Shown one piece after another: positions 18,993 to 27,706 of a stretch of DNA of 64,000 nucleotides (within the stretch, counting starts at the first letter, position 1; each line of letters begins with the position of its first letter). The position numbers and the translations under genes were made by a program. Source of the DNA: Pseudomonas sp. GOM6 (GTDB taxonomy: Bacteria; Pseudomonadota; Gammaproteobacteria; Pseudomonadales; Pseudomonadaceae); assembly GCF_029537485.1 (NCBI RefSeq), contig NZ_JARPUS010000014.1:62001-126000 (forward strand), read 5' to 3'. Below the pieces are notes generated by a model. The model saw nothing but the letters and a program-made list of their open reading frames with translations. It made no database searches and was not told where the DNA came from.

Positions 18993-20207
18993 TCACTCCA
19001 GACCGTCGCGGTCGCGGAAGCCCAACAGATATAGAATGCCATCCAGACCCAGGGTGGAAATCGCCTGCTTGGCCGATTGCTTGACCAGTGGCTTGGCGCG
19101 GAAAGCCACGCCCAGGCCAGCCAAGCCCAGCATCGGCAGGTCGTTGGCACCATCGCCCACGGCAATGGTCTGCTCCAGACGCAAGCCTTCCTGTTCGGCG
19201 AGCTGACGCAGCAGGTCAGCCTTGCGCTGGGCGTCGACGATGGGCTCCACTGCACGCCCCGTGACTTTGCCGTCGACTATTTCCAGCTCGTTGGCAAACA
19301 CATAGTCGATGCCCAGCTTGGCCTGCAGCTGCTTGGCGAAGTAGGTAAAGCCGCCTGACAGAATGGCGGTCTTGTAGCCCAGACGCTTGAGCTCGGCGAA
19401 CAGCACTTCGGCGCCCTCGGTCAGACGCAGCGAGGCGCCGATTTCCTCCAGCACACCCTCGGAAAGCCCCTGCAGCAGGGCCAGACGCTCCTTGAAGCTG
19501 GCGCGAAAATCCAGCTCGCCACGCATGGCCCGCTCGGTGATCTCGCTGACCTGCTCGCCAACGCCGGCCGCCTTGGCCAGCTCATCAATCACCTCGGCCT
19601 CGATCAGCGTCGAATCCATGTCAAACACGGCCAGACGGCGGTTACGACGGAACACCGAGTCACGCTGGAAAGCGATATCGACATTCAGTTCCTGGGCCAC
19701 GCTGAGGAACTCGGCACGCAGGGCATCCACATCGGCCGGCTCGCCGCGCACCGAGAACTCGATGCAGCCCTTGCCCTGATCCGCCGGCATGTCCAGGCCC
19801 ATGCGCCCGGAAAGACGATCGATATGGTCGATATTCAGCCCGTACTGGGCGGTGATGGCGCTGACCCGCTGCAACTGCTCGGCGCTAACCTTGCGGGTCA
19901 ACAGGGTGACGATATAGCGGCTCTTGCCCTGTCCGCTGACCCACTGCTGGTAATCCGCCTCGGACACCGGAGTGAAACGCACCTGCTGGTCCAGCTTGTA
20001 AGCGGTGAACAGCACTTCCTTGAGCACCGACGAGCCCCGCTCGGTATGCGGAATCTCGACCAGAATGCCGAAGGACAGGGTGTCGTGGATCACCGCCTGA
20101 CCGATGTCGAGAATATTCACCCCACCCTGAGCCAGGGCCCCGGTGATGGCCGCGGTCAGGCCCGGGCGATCTTCTCCGGTGATGTTGATCAGGACGATTT
20201 CGCGCAA
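18993..20207 (-). CDS. serB: Phosphoserine phosphatase SerB
   Basis: Last step of serine synthesis. Two ACT-type regulatory domains (about 1-75 and 85-170) precede the HAD phosphatase with motif I AVFDMDSTLIEAEVIDEL, motif II ILSGGF and the Mg site VGDGANDLPML. The start was set at TTG 20207 (LREIVLINITGEDRPGL, 404 aa) because GGGAG lies 8 nt upstream and homologues begin there; ATG 20222 would add five residues and has a poor ribosome site. The long open frame up to 20831 is the antisense of the neighbouring gene. Confidence 0.94.
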   Translation of the reverse strand: MREIVLINITGEDRPGLTAAITGALAQGGVNILDIGQAVIHDTLSFGILVEIPHTERGSSVLKEVLFTAYKLDQQVRFTPVSEADYQQWVSGQGKSRYIVTLLTRKVSAEQLQRVSAITAQYGLNIDHIDRLSGRMGLDMPADQGKGCIEFSVRGEPADVDALRAEFLSVAQELNVDIAFQRDSVFRRNRRLAVFDMDSTLIEAEVIDELAKAAGVGEQVSEITERAMRGELDFRASFKERLALLQGLSEGVLEEIGASLRLTEGAEVLFAELKRLGYKTAILSGGFTYFAKQLQAKLGIDYVFANELEIVDGKVTGRAVEPIVDAQRKADLLRQLAEQEGLRLEQTIAVGDGANDLPMLGLAGLGVAFRAKPLVKQSAKQAISTLGLDGILYLLGFRDRDGLE

Positions 20208-20300
20208 GGCGTTCACTCCCATGCAGGCAAGGGGGCAGACGCCCCATGAAAAGGCGCACATTCTAACCGGATTCGCCCCGCCCAGGGCACGGGCGGCGCT

Positions 20301-20328
20301 TTGCCGCCCTGTATGCGCTGGGTATACT
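20301..20328 (+). promoter_or_regulatory. Sigma-70-type promoter for the SMP_2 protein
   Basis: TTGCCG (20301-20306), 16 bp spacer, TATACT (20323-20328), 35 bp before the GTG start. The -10 is preceded by TGGG. It lies in the 156 bp region shared with divergent serB. Confidence 0.55.
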
Positions 20329-20363
20329 GCGCGGCAATTCCCGTCGAGAAGAGCCGCGCTCCC

Positions 20364-21917
20364 GTGAACCGGCCCGCCCAAGTCAAGCCTGACAATTTCT
20401 TCCTCCTGCTGTTCAACGCTCTGCGCCAGCGCCGCGTCCCGCTGGCGTTGCGCATTGCCAGCCACAGTCTCCTGCTGGTCGCCCTGGCGCTGGTGATCTA
20501 TGCCTGGGTCATGGGTATGCAGTTCAAGCAGGCCATGCAGCAACAGGCCGACGCCCTGGGCCAAAGCCTGATTGTGCAGACGGCCGCCTCGGCCACCGAG
20601 TTGCTGGTGTCCAACGACATCCTCAGCCTGAATGTCCTGCTCAGCAATCTGGCGAAGAATCCGCTGGTGGCCCATGCGGCCATCTACAGCGTGGACAATC
20701 GCATCCTCGCCGAAGCCGGCTCGCGCCCGGCGCAGAGCCTGCTGGGCGAGGATGACGGGCTGTATTCGACCGTCATCAACTTCCAGGAAGTGATGGCCGG
20801 GCAACTGAGCATCAGCCTGGACATGCAGCAATTCCAGCAGCCGATGACCATCAGCCTGCAGAGCATGGGGCTGCTCAGCCTGATCCTCCTGGCCCTGGCC
20901 CTGTCACTCAGCCTGCGCCTGGGCCGGCATATCTCCACACCACTCATGCAGCTGCGCCTGTGGCTGCGCGACCCTGACGACCCTGCTCCGGGTGCCGGCC
21001 GCCAGGATGAGATCGGTGACCTGGCCCGCCAGCTGCAGGCCAAACTGGTGCCGGAAAAACCGGAGCCGGAAGTGCAGCTCGAGGAAGAAGAGGATCACTT
21101 CGATCCCGAACCGGACTTCCACGAAGAGGAAGACGCGGAACCGGGCTTCGCCATGCCCGACCTGCATGCGGCAGATGAGGACAACTTCAACGAGCCTCAC
21201 CAGTACCGCAAGCCCAGTCCGCAGCCCGAGGCGGACGACCCCTTTGCCGACCTGCGCGACTTGCAGGAGCTGCAAGATCAGTACACCGCGGCACCTACGC
21301 CAGCGCTTCCCGAGCCGGAAGCAGAGCATGAGCCGGAGCCCGAACAGCCGATCAGCAACGCCGTACTGGCCGTACAGCTGGGCGCCCAAGAACAACTGCG
21401 CCACCTGCCCCGTGCCCGCCTCATGGAGCTGCTGCAGCACTATCGCGACTGCCTGGAAAAGGCCGCAGCGCTGTATCAGGGCAAACTGTTCACCCTCAGC
21501 GACGGCAGCAGCCTGATCCTGTTCAGCAGTGCCAACAGCGACGAAGACTACCTGACCCATGCCCTGTGCTGCGGCGAACTGCTGCGTGCGCTCGGCCATG
21601 CCCTGCAGATCGAAGTGGCGGACAGCGGCATCACCCTGCAACTGCAACTGGGCCTGACCCGCAGCGATGAGGAGATCATCCCCAGCCAGGCCGAACTGCT
21701 GCTCAGCGAAGCCGCCCAGGCCGCCCTGGCACTGGCCCAGCACAGCCGCAACCTGCTGCTGGTGCAGCGCAGCGTGGCCGACGATCCGCTGCTGCGCCAG
21801 CGGGCACGCATCCGTGCCATCGCCAGTCCGGAAGGTGCCAGCTGTGTCGAACGCCTGCTGGAGCCCTACCCTTCGCTGCTGGAGCGGCAACTGGCGCGCA
21901 TGCACGAACACTCGTGA
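20364..21917 (+). CDS. SMP_2/AhpA-YtjB family membrane protein
   Basis: 517 residues from GTG 20364. An N-terminal membrane helix (LRIASHSLLLVALALVIYAW), a ~110-residue periplasmic sensor-like region, and a second helix (LLSLILLALALSLSL) followed by a HAMP-like stretch give a chemoreceptor-type layout. Next comes a ~100-residue acidic, proline-rich linker, then a C-terminal ~190-residue domain reminiscent of a degenerate nucleotide-cyclase fold, with no catalytic residues identified. The family (E. coli Smp/YtjB) is classically divergent from serB, as here. Function unknown. Confidence 0.8.
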   Translation: MNRPAQVKPDNFFLLLFNALRQRRVPLALRIASHSLLLVALALVIYAWVMGMQFKQAMQQQADALGQSLIVQTAASATELLVSNDILSLNVLLSNLAKNPLVAHAAIYSVDNRILAEAGSRPAQSLLGEDDGLYSTVINFQEVMAGQLSISLDMQQFQQPMTISLQSMGLLSLILLALALSLSLRLGRHISTPLMQLRLWLRDPDDPAPGAGRQDEIGDLARQLQAKLVPEKPEPEVQLEEEEDHFDPEPDFHEEEDAEPGFAMPDLHAADEDNFNEPHQYRKPSPQPEADDPFADLRDLQELQDQYTAAPTPALPEPEAEHEPEPEQPISNAVLAVQLGAQEQLRHLPRARLMELLQHYRDCLEKAAALYQGKLFTLSDGSSLILFSSANSDEDYLTHALCCGELLRALGHALQIEVADSGITLQLQLGLTRSDEEIIPSQAELLLSEAAQAALALAQHSRNLLLVQRSVADDPLLRQRARIRAIASPEGASCVERLLEPYPSLLERQLARMHEHS

Positions 21918-21991
21918 GCACGCTGCCCAGTCTACGAATCTGCGGCCTGATGTGACGCGACCGCCCTGGGGCTGATCTTGGGGCCCCGCAG

Positions 21992-22067
21992 GCTGGGTAG
22001 AGTCCGCGAAAACTAGCGTTTATTGCCGTCCGCCGCTGGGTTTCGGCGCTAGGCGCCTCTACCCAGC
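21992..22067. repeat. Palindromic intergenic repeat
   Basis: GCTGGGTAGAG (21992-22002) is repeated inverted as CTCTACCCAGC (22057-22067). The right half also folds alone: GCTGGGT (22035-22041) pairs with ACCCAGC (22061-22067) around an inner GGCGC-TAG-GCGCC hairpin, so two structures compete. This GCTGGGT...ACCCAGC pattern resembles REP-type intergenic repeats of Pseudomonas. It fills the 202 bp gap between the convergent SMP_2 gene and waaA; no T-run terminator is seen there. Confidence 0.7.
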
Positions 22068-22119
22068 GAATCCACGGCCTAATGCGGTGTGGCACTAGGC
22101 GGCCTGATTGGCCTATCTG

Positions 22120-23394
22120 TTAACGCGCCGGCAACAGACGCTCTAGCCCCGACAGCAAGCGCGCCAGCGCACCCTGGTTGGCGCGCAGCACGCCCAAGCC
22201 AGCGTCGGCCATGCTGGTCGCCACTTGCGGTTCGGCGAACAGATGACGCAATACGGCATGCAGCTGCTCGGCATCCGCCACTTCAAGCAGATCCCCCGCC
22301 TCACGCAGCTGGTTGGCGATTTCCAGGAAATTGAACAGGTGCGGCCCACTCAGAAGCGGCTTGCCCAGTGCCGCCGGCTCCAGCAGGTTGTGCCCGCCGT
22401 TGGCCACCAGGCTGCCGCCGACGAACGCCAGGTCGGCCAGGGCGTATAGGAACAGCAACTCGCCCAGGGTATCGCCCAGCAACACCTGAGTACCGAAAGC
22501 AACCGGCTCGTCTATTGAACGGCGCACCGTGACAAAGCCATCACGCCGGCACAGCTCATAAACATCGGCGAAACGCTCCGGATGACGCGGCACCAGGATC
22601 AGCAAGGCATCGGCATGCTCACCCAGCAACTGGCGATGGGCCGCCAGAATCACTTCGTCCTCGCCAGCGTGGGTACTGGCCGCGATCCACATCGGCCGCT
22701 GCGCCGCGCCCCACTCGGCGCGCAACTCGGCAGCACGGACGGGAAGCTGCGGATCGACGCTGAGATCGAACTTGATCGAGCCGGTGACCTCGATGCATTC
22801 GTTACGCGCCCCCAATTGACGGAAACGCTCGGCCTCGGCCTGGGTCTGTACGGCGATCAGGCTCAGTTCGGCCAGCATCGGCGCCGTCAATCTGGCGAAC
22901 CGCGCATAGCCACGCGCCGAGCGCTCGGACAGCCGTGCGTTGGCCAGCACCACAGGCACCCCGCGGCGATGGCAGGCATGGATATGGTTGGGCCATAGTT
23001 CGGTTTCCATCACCACCGCCAGGCACGGCTGCAGACGCGCCTGAAAGCGCGCGCAAGCCCAGGGCAGGTCGTAAGGCAGATAGCAATGCTGGATGCGCGA
23101 ACCGAACAGCGCCTGGATACGCTCCGAGCCGGTCGGGGTCATACAGGTGACGGTGATCGGCAGTTCGGGGTGACGGGCCAGCAGCTCGCGAATCAGTGGC
23201 GCCGCGGCGATACTCTCGCCCAGCGACACGGCATGAATCCAGATACCGCCCTGACGCAGCGGCGGCAGGCCGAAGGCGAAGCGCTCGCCAATGCGCCGCC
23301 CATAGGCCGGTGCGAGCCAGGCCCGCCACAGCAGGCGCAGAAAAATGAACGGCAAGGCCAGGTGCAAAATCAGGCTATAGAGGGTTCTGTTCAT
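22120..23394 (-). CDS. waaA: Kdo transferase WaaA
   Basis: Adds Kdo residues to lipid IVA at the cytoplasmic face of the inner membrane. 424 residues from ATG 23394 (MNRTLYSLILHLALPFIFL). The N-terminal hydrophobic anchor is followed by the acceptor domain with HAVSLGESIAAAPLI, TGSERIQALFG and METELWPN, and the donor domain with IAASTHAGEDE, VPRHPERF and GGSLVANGGHNLLEPA. The frame continues to 23454 without similarity. It is 14 bp from the end of the LysR gene, same strand. Confidence 0.96.
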   Translation of the reverse strand: MNRTLYSLILHLALPFIFLRLLWRAWLAPAYGRRIGERFAFGLPPLRQGGIWIHAVSLGESIAAAPLIRELLARHPELPITVTCMTPTGSERIQALFGSRIQHCYLPYDLPWACARFQARLQPCLAVVMETELWPNHIHACHRRGVPVVLANARLSERSARGYARFARLTAPMLAELSLIAVQTQAEAERFRQLGARNECIEVTGSIKFDLSVDPQLPVRAAELRAEWGAAQRPMWIAASTHAGEDEVILAAHRQLLGEHADALLILVPRHPERFADVYELCRRDGFVTVRRSIDEPVAFGTQVLLGDTLGELLFLYALADLAFVGGSLVANGGHNLLEPAALGKPLLSGPHLFNFLEIANQLREAGDLLEVADAEQLHAVLRHLFAEPQVATSMADAGLGVLRANQGALARLLSGLERLLPAR

Positions 23395-23408
23395 GGGCGC
23401 GCAGCTTA

Positions 23409-24293
23409 TCAGTCCATCGCCTGCAGGTGTTCGGCAAAGGCCTTGGCCAGCCATAGCGCCGCCGGTCCCGGCGCCTCATCACGCCGGCAAACCAACTCCA
23501 CGACCAGTGGCGGCGGAGTCCAGTCGCAACGCAGCTCGACCAGCTGCGCCTGATAGGTCGGGTACTGGGCCACATGGCGCGGCAACCAGGCCCAGCCCAG
23601 ATTGCGCATGAGCAATTCGGCCATGACGTAGAAGCTGTCGGCCCGCCAGACCGACGGGCTGATCTGCTCGCCACCGGGGTAATGACTGCCCTGCGGCGCC
23701 ATCAGCAGCTGCCGATGACGCGCCAATTCGCGCCGCTGCAGCGGGCCAGCAGACGCCAGCGGATGCCCGGCACCACACACGGTGACCATCTCGATGGTGC
23801 CCAGGCGCTGGCGCTCCAGCTCGGCGGGCATCTGCTCATGGTGAAACAGCAGGCCCAGGTCGGCGCGACGCTCCAGCAGCTTGCGCGCCACATCCCCCTG
23901 GGCGCCGCTGGCCAGCTGCACTTCCAGCAGCGGAAACGCCTGAGCCAGAGCCTCCAGGCTATCAAGCACGGGCTGATAGGGCATCGCTTCGTCCTGGGCC
24001 AGGCGCAGGCATTCTTCCTCACCACGGACCAGGCCCTGGGCCCGCGCCTCCAGGCGCTCGCCCTGGCGCAACAGCTCACGCGCCTCCTCCAGCAATGCAC
24101 TGCCAGCACGGGTCAGACGCGGCTGGCGTCCGCTGCTGCGCTCGAACAGCACAACCCCGAGGTCGGCCTCCAGCATAGCGATGGCACTGCTCACCGCCGA
24201 CTGCGCACGGCGCATGTCTCGCGCCACCGCCGAAAAGGACTGCCCCTCGGCAACGCCGACGAAGAGGCGGATTTGCTCAAGACTCCATTGCAT
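23409..24293 (-). CDS. LysR-family transcriptional regulator
   Basis: 294 residues with an N-terminal winged HTH (SLEQIRLFVGVAEGQSFSA, AQSAVSSAIAMLEADLGVVL, LFERSSGRQPRLTRAG) and a C-terminal effector-binding domain. ATG 24293 is preferred over 24305 because GGAG lies 6 nt upstream. It is divergent from an SMR efflux gene with an inverted repeat between them, the usual LysR arrangement, so the SMR gene is the likely target. The inducer is unknown. Confidence 0.88.
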   Translation of the reverse strand: MQWSLEQIRLFVGVAEGQSFSAVARDMRRAQSAVSSAIAMLEADLGVVLFERSSGRQPRLTRAGSALLEEARELLRQGERLEARAQGLVRGEEECLRLAQDEAMPYQPVLDSLEALAQAFPLLEVQLASGAQGDVARKLLERRADLGLLFHHEQMPAELERQRLGTIEMVTVCGAGHPLASAGPLQRRELARHRQLLMAPQGSHYPGGEQISPSVWRADSFYVMAELLMRNLGWAWLPRHVAQYPTYQAQLVELRCDWTPPPLVVELVCRRDEAPGPAALWLAKAFAEHLQAMD

Positions 24294-24316
24294 ACCTATC
24301 TCCATAACAGATAGGT
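24294..24316. promoter_or_regulatory. Inverted repeat, probable LysR operator
   Basis: ACCTATC (24294-24300), 9 nt, GATAGGT (24310-24316). The arms are perfect and contain a T-N11-A pattern. The repeat touches the LysR start codon and covers its ribosome site, which would allow autorepression, and lies 60 bp before the SMR gene. Confidence 0.6.
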
Positions 24317-24376
24317 AATGACTTTATCCCATCACTCCGAAATCTAGAATGGTGCCGCTCAGCCAGGAGTCATGAC

Positions 24377-24709
24377 ATGCACGGCTATTTCTATCTCGCC
24401 ATCGCCATCACCGCAGAGGTGATCGCCACCACCTCGATGAAAGCCCTGGACGGCTTCAACAAACCACTGCCACTGCTGCTGGTGGTGCTGGGCTACGGAC
24501 TCTCGTTCTGGATGCTCAGTCTGGTGGTCAAGACCATCCCGGTCGGCGTCGCCTATGCCGTGTGGGCGGGCCTGGGCATCGTCCTGGTGAGCATTGCCGC
24601 CACCGTGCTGTACCAGCAGCGCCTGGACCTGCCCGCCATGCTCGGCATGGCCCTGATCGTCGCCGGCGTGGTGGTGATCCAGTTGTTCTCGCAGAGCGTC
24701 GGCCACTGA
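24377..24709 (+). CDS. Small multidrug resistance (SMR/EmrE-type) transporter
   Basis: 110 residues, four membrane helices. The proton/substrate-binding glutamate sits in helix 1 (ITAEVIATTSMKAL), and EmrE-type signatures are GYGLSFWMLSLVVKTIPVG and AYAVWAGLGIVL. The protein would export cationic compounds in exchange for protons. The helix-3 motif favours EmrE over the SugE/Gdx group, but this is a weak call. Divergent from the LysR regulator. Corresponds in position to PA4990. Confidence 0.9.
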   Translation: MHGYFYLAIAITAEVIATTSMKALDGFNKPLPLLLVVLGYGLSFWMLSLVVKTIPVGVAYAVWAGLGIVLVSIAATVLYQQRLDLPAMLGMALIVAGVVVIQLFSQSVGH

Positions 24710-24770
24710 TCGACCGGGCCAGGGCAGGCGCGCGTTATACTGCGCGCCTGTTCAGATGCGAGCCTTATTC

Positions 24771-25946
24771 ATGTCCCAAGCCCTCAGCACCGATGTCCTG
24801 ATCGTCGGCGGCGGTATCGCCGGCCTCTGGCTCAACGCCCGCCTGCGCAAGCTAGGCTACTCCACCGTCCTGGTGGAGAACGCCAGCCTCGGCGGCGGGC
24901 AGAGCGTGAAGTCCCAGGGCATCATCCACGGCGGCGCCAAGTACGCCCTGCATGGTGCGCTGACCGGCGCCTCCGAGGCCATCGCCGACATGCCGCGACG
25001 CTGGCGCGAGGCACTGGACGGCAGTGGCGAGCTGGATCTGCGCGGCGTGCGCCTGCTGTCCGAGGCGCACTACCTCTGGTCACCCGGAAGCCTGGCCGGC
25101 AACCTCACCAGTTTCTTCGCCAGCAAGGCGGTGCGTGGCCGCGTCGACCAGGTCAAGGGCGAGCAACTGCCTCCCGCCCTGCAACACCCCAAGTTCAAGG
25201 GCAAGGTCTACCGCCTGGCTGAACTGGTGCTCGACGTGCCCAGCCTGATCTCACGCCTGGCCGAACTGGCCGCAGACAGCCTGCTGCACGGCCGCGAAAT
25301 CAGCGCGCTACGCGAGAACGATGAATTGGCCGGCCTGCTGGTGGACGGCCGGGAAATCCGCGCCCAGCGCATCGTGCTCGGCGCCGGCGCCGGTAACGCC
25401 GCCCTGCTCGCCACACTGGACGTACAACAACCACAGCAGCAGCTGCGCCCGCTGCACATGGTGCTGGTCAAGGGGCCGGGCCTGAAACCGCTCTATGCGC
25501 ACTGCCTGGGCGGCGGGCCCAAGCCACGGGTCACCGTCACCAGCCACCCAGCGGCCGATGGTCAGTGGGTCTGGTACCTCGGCGGCGACATCGCCGAAGC
25601 CGACGGCGTGGCCCGCGACGAAACCGCGCAGATTCGCGCTGCCCAGCAGGAACTGGGCCAGCTGCTGCCGTGGATCGATCTCAGCACCGCACGCTGGGCC
25701 TGCCTGCGGGTCGACCGCGCCGAACCGGCACAATCCGGCCTGGTGCGCCCGGACAACGCCTTCCTCGCAGTCCAGGGCCGCCTCCTGGTGGGCTGGCCAA
25801 CCAAGCTTGCGCTTTCGCCGGACTTCAGCGACCGGGTCATCGCCGCCCTGCAGCGCGACGGCATCCAGCCAGCGGCAACCGCAGCATTGCCAGAACTGCC
25901 GCGCCCACCACTGGCGCAGCCGGTCTGGGAGGAACTGCTGCCATGA
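24771..25946 (+). CDS. FAD-dependent oxidoreductase (DAO-type)
   Basis: 391 residues from ATG 24771; ATG 24756 would add five. N-terminal dinucleotide motif TDVLIVGGGIAGLWLNARL with the acidic end VLVENASLGGGQS, then SQGIIHGGAKYALHG, a segment of the kind that contacts flavin in the DAO/glycerol-3-phosphate dehydrogenase superfamily. The C-terminal FAD motif is less clear (NAFLAVQGRLLVGWPTKL). A TATACT -10-like box is at 24736-24741. Its stop overlaps the aldo-keto reductase start (ATGA), so the two enzymes likely act together. Substrate unknown. Confidence 0.8.
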   Translation: MSQALSTDVLIVGGGIAGLWLNARLRKLGYSTVLVENASLGGGQSVKSQGIIHGGAKYALHGALTGASEAIADMPRRWREALDGSGELDLRGVRLLSEAHYLWSPGSLAGNLTSFFASKAVRGRVDQVKGEQLPPALQHPKFKGKVYRLAELVLDVPSLISRLAELAADSLLHGREISALRENDELAGLLVDGREIRAQRIVLGAGAGNAALLATLDVQQPQQQLRPLHMVLVKGPGLKPLYAHCLGGGPKPRVTVTSHPAADGQWVWYLGGDIAEADGVARDETAQIRAAQQELGQLLPWIDLSTARWACLRVDRAEPAQSGLVRPDNAFLAVQGRLLVGWPTKLALSPDFSDRVIAALQRDGIQPAATAALPELPRPPLAQPVWEELLP

Positions 25947-26743
25947 GCCTGCACGACCTGCACCGCCCGCTGGGCGACAGCGGCCTGATCGTCTCGCCGC
26001 TGGGCCTGGGCACCGTCAAGCTGGGACGTGACCAGGGCGTGAAGTACCCCAACGGTTTCACCATCCCCGATGATGCCGCCGCCCGCGCCCTGCTTGACCA
26101 GGCCCGCGCACTCGGCATCAACCTGATCGACACCGCGCCGGCCTATGGCGTCAGCGAGCAGCGTCTGGGCCCGCTGTTGCGCGGTCAGCGCCAGGACTGG
26201 GTGATCGTCAGCAAGGTCGGCGAGGAGTTCGACAGCGGCCAATCCAGCTTCGACTTTTCCCCGGCACATGCGCGCCTGTCCCTGGAGCGCAGCCTCAGGC
26301 GCCTGGAAACCGAGCATATCGACCTGCTGCTGGTGCACTCGGACGGCAACGACGTCGCCATCCTGCGCGACAGCGGGCTCTACGAAACCCTGGCGGAGTT
26401 CAAGCGCGAGGGTAAAATCCGCGCCTTCGGCCTCTCCGGCAAGACGGTCGAAGGTGGTCTGCTGGCCCTGCAGCGCGGCGACTGCGCGATGGTCACCTAT
26501 AACCTCGCCGAACAGGGCGAGAAGCCGGTGCTCGACTACGCGGCTGCCCACGGCAAGGGCATCCTGATCAAGAAGGCCCTGGCCAGCGGCCACGCCGTAC
26601 TGCGCGAAGGGCAGGACCCGATCCAGGCCAGCTTCGAGTTGTTGTTCAGCCACCCCGGCGTCAGCAGCGCCATCGTCGGCACCATCAACCCGCAACATCT
26701 TGCGGCAAACGTCGCGGCCGCCGCCGCGGCGATACGCGACTAA
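25943..26743 (+). CDS. Aldo/keto reductase
   Basis: 266 residues from ATG 25943, overlapping the preceding FAD gene by 4 nt. TIM-barrel aldo/keto reductase with SPLGLGTVKLG, the catalytic Asp/Tyr segment NLIDTAPAYGVSEQRLG, the Lys in IVSKVGEEFD, the His in LLLVHSDGNDV, and the NADPH site near the end (GVSSAIVGTINPQHL). Somewhat short for the family (usually ~290-320). The partner gene suggests a coupled redox step on an unknown metabolite. Confidence 0.87.
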   Translation: MSLHDLHRPLGDSGLIVSPLGLGTVKLGRDQGVKYPNGFTIPDDAAARALLDQARALGINLIDTAPAYGVSEQRLGPLLRGQRQDWVIVSKVGEEFDSGQSSFDFSPAHARLSLERSLRRLETEHIDLLLVHSDGNDVAILRDSGLYETLAEFKREGKIRAFGLSGKTVEGGLLALQRGDCAMVTYNLAEQGEKPVLDYAAAHGKGILIKKALASGHAVLREGQDPIQASFELLFSHPGVSSAIVGTINPQHLAANVAAAAAAIRD

Positions 26744-26798
26744 ACTGCAAGGCTCCGACCCGCCGCCTGCACCGGGCGGCCCCGACCGAGGAGCCGAT

Positions 26799-27704
26799 AT
26801 GTCGAGACTGCTGGCGCGCAAGGACCCTACGGCATTCAAGACCCTGCCACTCTATGTGGAGGCTGATCGCGAGCGCCTGCACTACCGCAGCCTCGGCCTG
26901 CCGCTGAACTTCAGCCAGATGCTCGAGCGCCGCCGTGGTATCGCCATCAATGACGCGCAGCACTTCGCCGTGGAGCTGGCTAACCTGGGCGTCTCGGTGC
27001 GGCTGACCCTCAATTGGCAGGGCCGCGATTACTGGCTGGTGGTGCGCCAGCGCCGCCCCGACCGTGGCGATGTAGTGCTCAAGCTGATCTCCGGCTATGT
27101 ACCGGCCCACGAACTCAACCTGCCGCTGCTCACCGCCATTCAGGAGGTTGCCGAGGAGTGTCTGATCGAGAGCGAAGGCAGCTGGCTGACCGGCCGTTTC
27201 GCCGACACCTGGCTGCCGGCGCCCTACCAGAACGCCCTGCGCTACCGCGACAGCAGTCATTTTCGCCTCAGCCCCTTGTCGGGTGCCGCGCGCCCGGTGC
27301 ACTGCGGCAACCTGACCCTGCTGGAGCGGCCCAGGGCCTACGTGCACCTGCCCACCGCCTCGCTGCAACTGGTCTACGACCTGCGCCTGGAGCTGCCCGA
27401 AGATTGCCGCCAGCCCAGCCTGTTCCATGTCGACGAGCGCCTGGAGGAACAGCAACTGGTAGCCCGTCTGGAGCGCCGCCGCCCGGACCTCTACCTGCTG
27501 CCGCTCAGCAGTGGCTTGCCCAGTGGCGAGCTGCTGCACCTGCAGCAGGGCGAACTACGCCCGGCCAGCACACGCGGACTGTGGTTGTCGGAAAGTTTCG
27601 CCGCTCAGGACGGCTGGCTGGTGCGTGATGAACGCATCCGCTGGAAAGACTGGCTGGCCGGACTGGAACGTCCGGCCAGCAAACCGGGGCGGCGCGCCGG
27701 CTGA
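26799..27704 (+). CDS. Uncharacterised protein with degenerate Nudix-like box
   Basis: 301 residues, ATG 26799 with GAGGAG 6 nt upstream. The family is not one I can name. Residues ~100-125 resemble a Nudix box: a Gly and Glu spaced as G-x5-E (GYVPAHE), then after 9 residues, not 7, QEVAEECLI, where canonical boxes have REUXEEXGU. The Arg is Gln and the Gly is Leu, so hydrolase activity is doubtful. No membrane segments. It is 55 bp after the aldo/keto reductase and tail-to-tail with hldE, separated by 2 bp. Position matches PA4993. Confidence 0.7.
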   Translation: MSRLLARKDPTAFKTLPLYVEADRERLHYRSLGLPLNFSQMLERRRGIAINDAQHFAVELANLGVSVRLTLNWQGRDYWLVVRQRRPDRGDVVLKLISGYVPAHELNLPLLTAIQEVAEECLIESEGSWLTGRFADTWLPAPYQNALRYRDSSHFRLSPLSGAARPVHCGNLTLLERPRAYVHLPTASLQLVYDLRLELPEDCRQPSLFHVDERLEEQQLVARLERRRPDLYLLPLSSGLPSGELLHLQQGELRPASTRGLWLSESFAAQDGWLVRDERIRWKDWLAGLERPASKPGRRAG

Positions 27705-27706
27705 AG

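Noticed and set aside
18993..20831. 612-codon minus-strand frame as the full SerB
   Set aside because: The first ~200 codons run antisense through the SMP_2 gene and have no SerB similarity; homologues begin at LREIVLINITGEDRPG.
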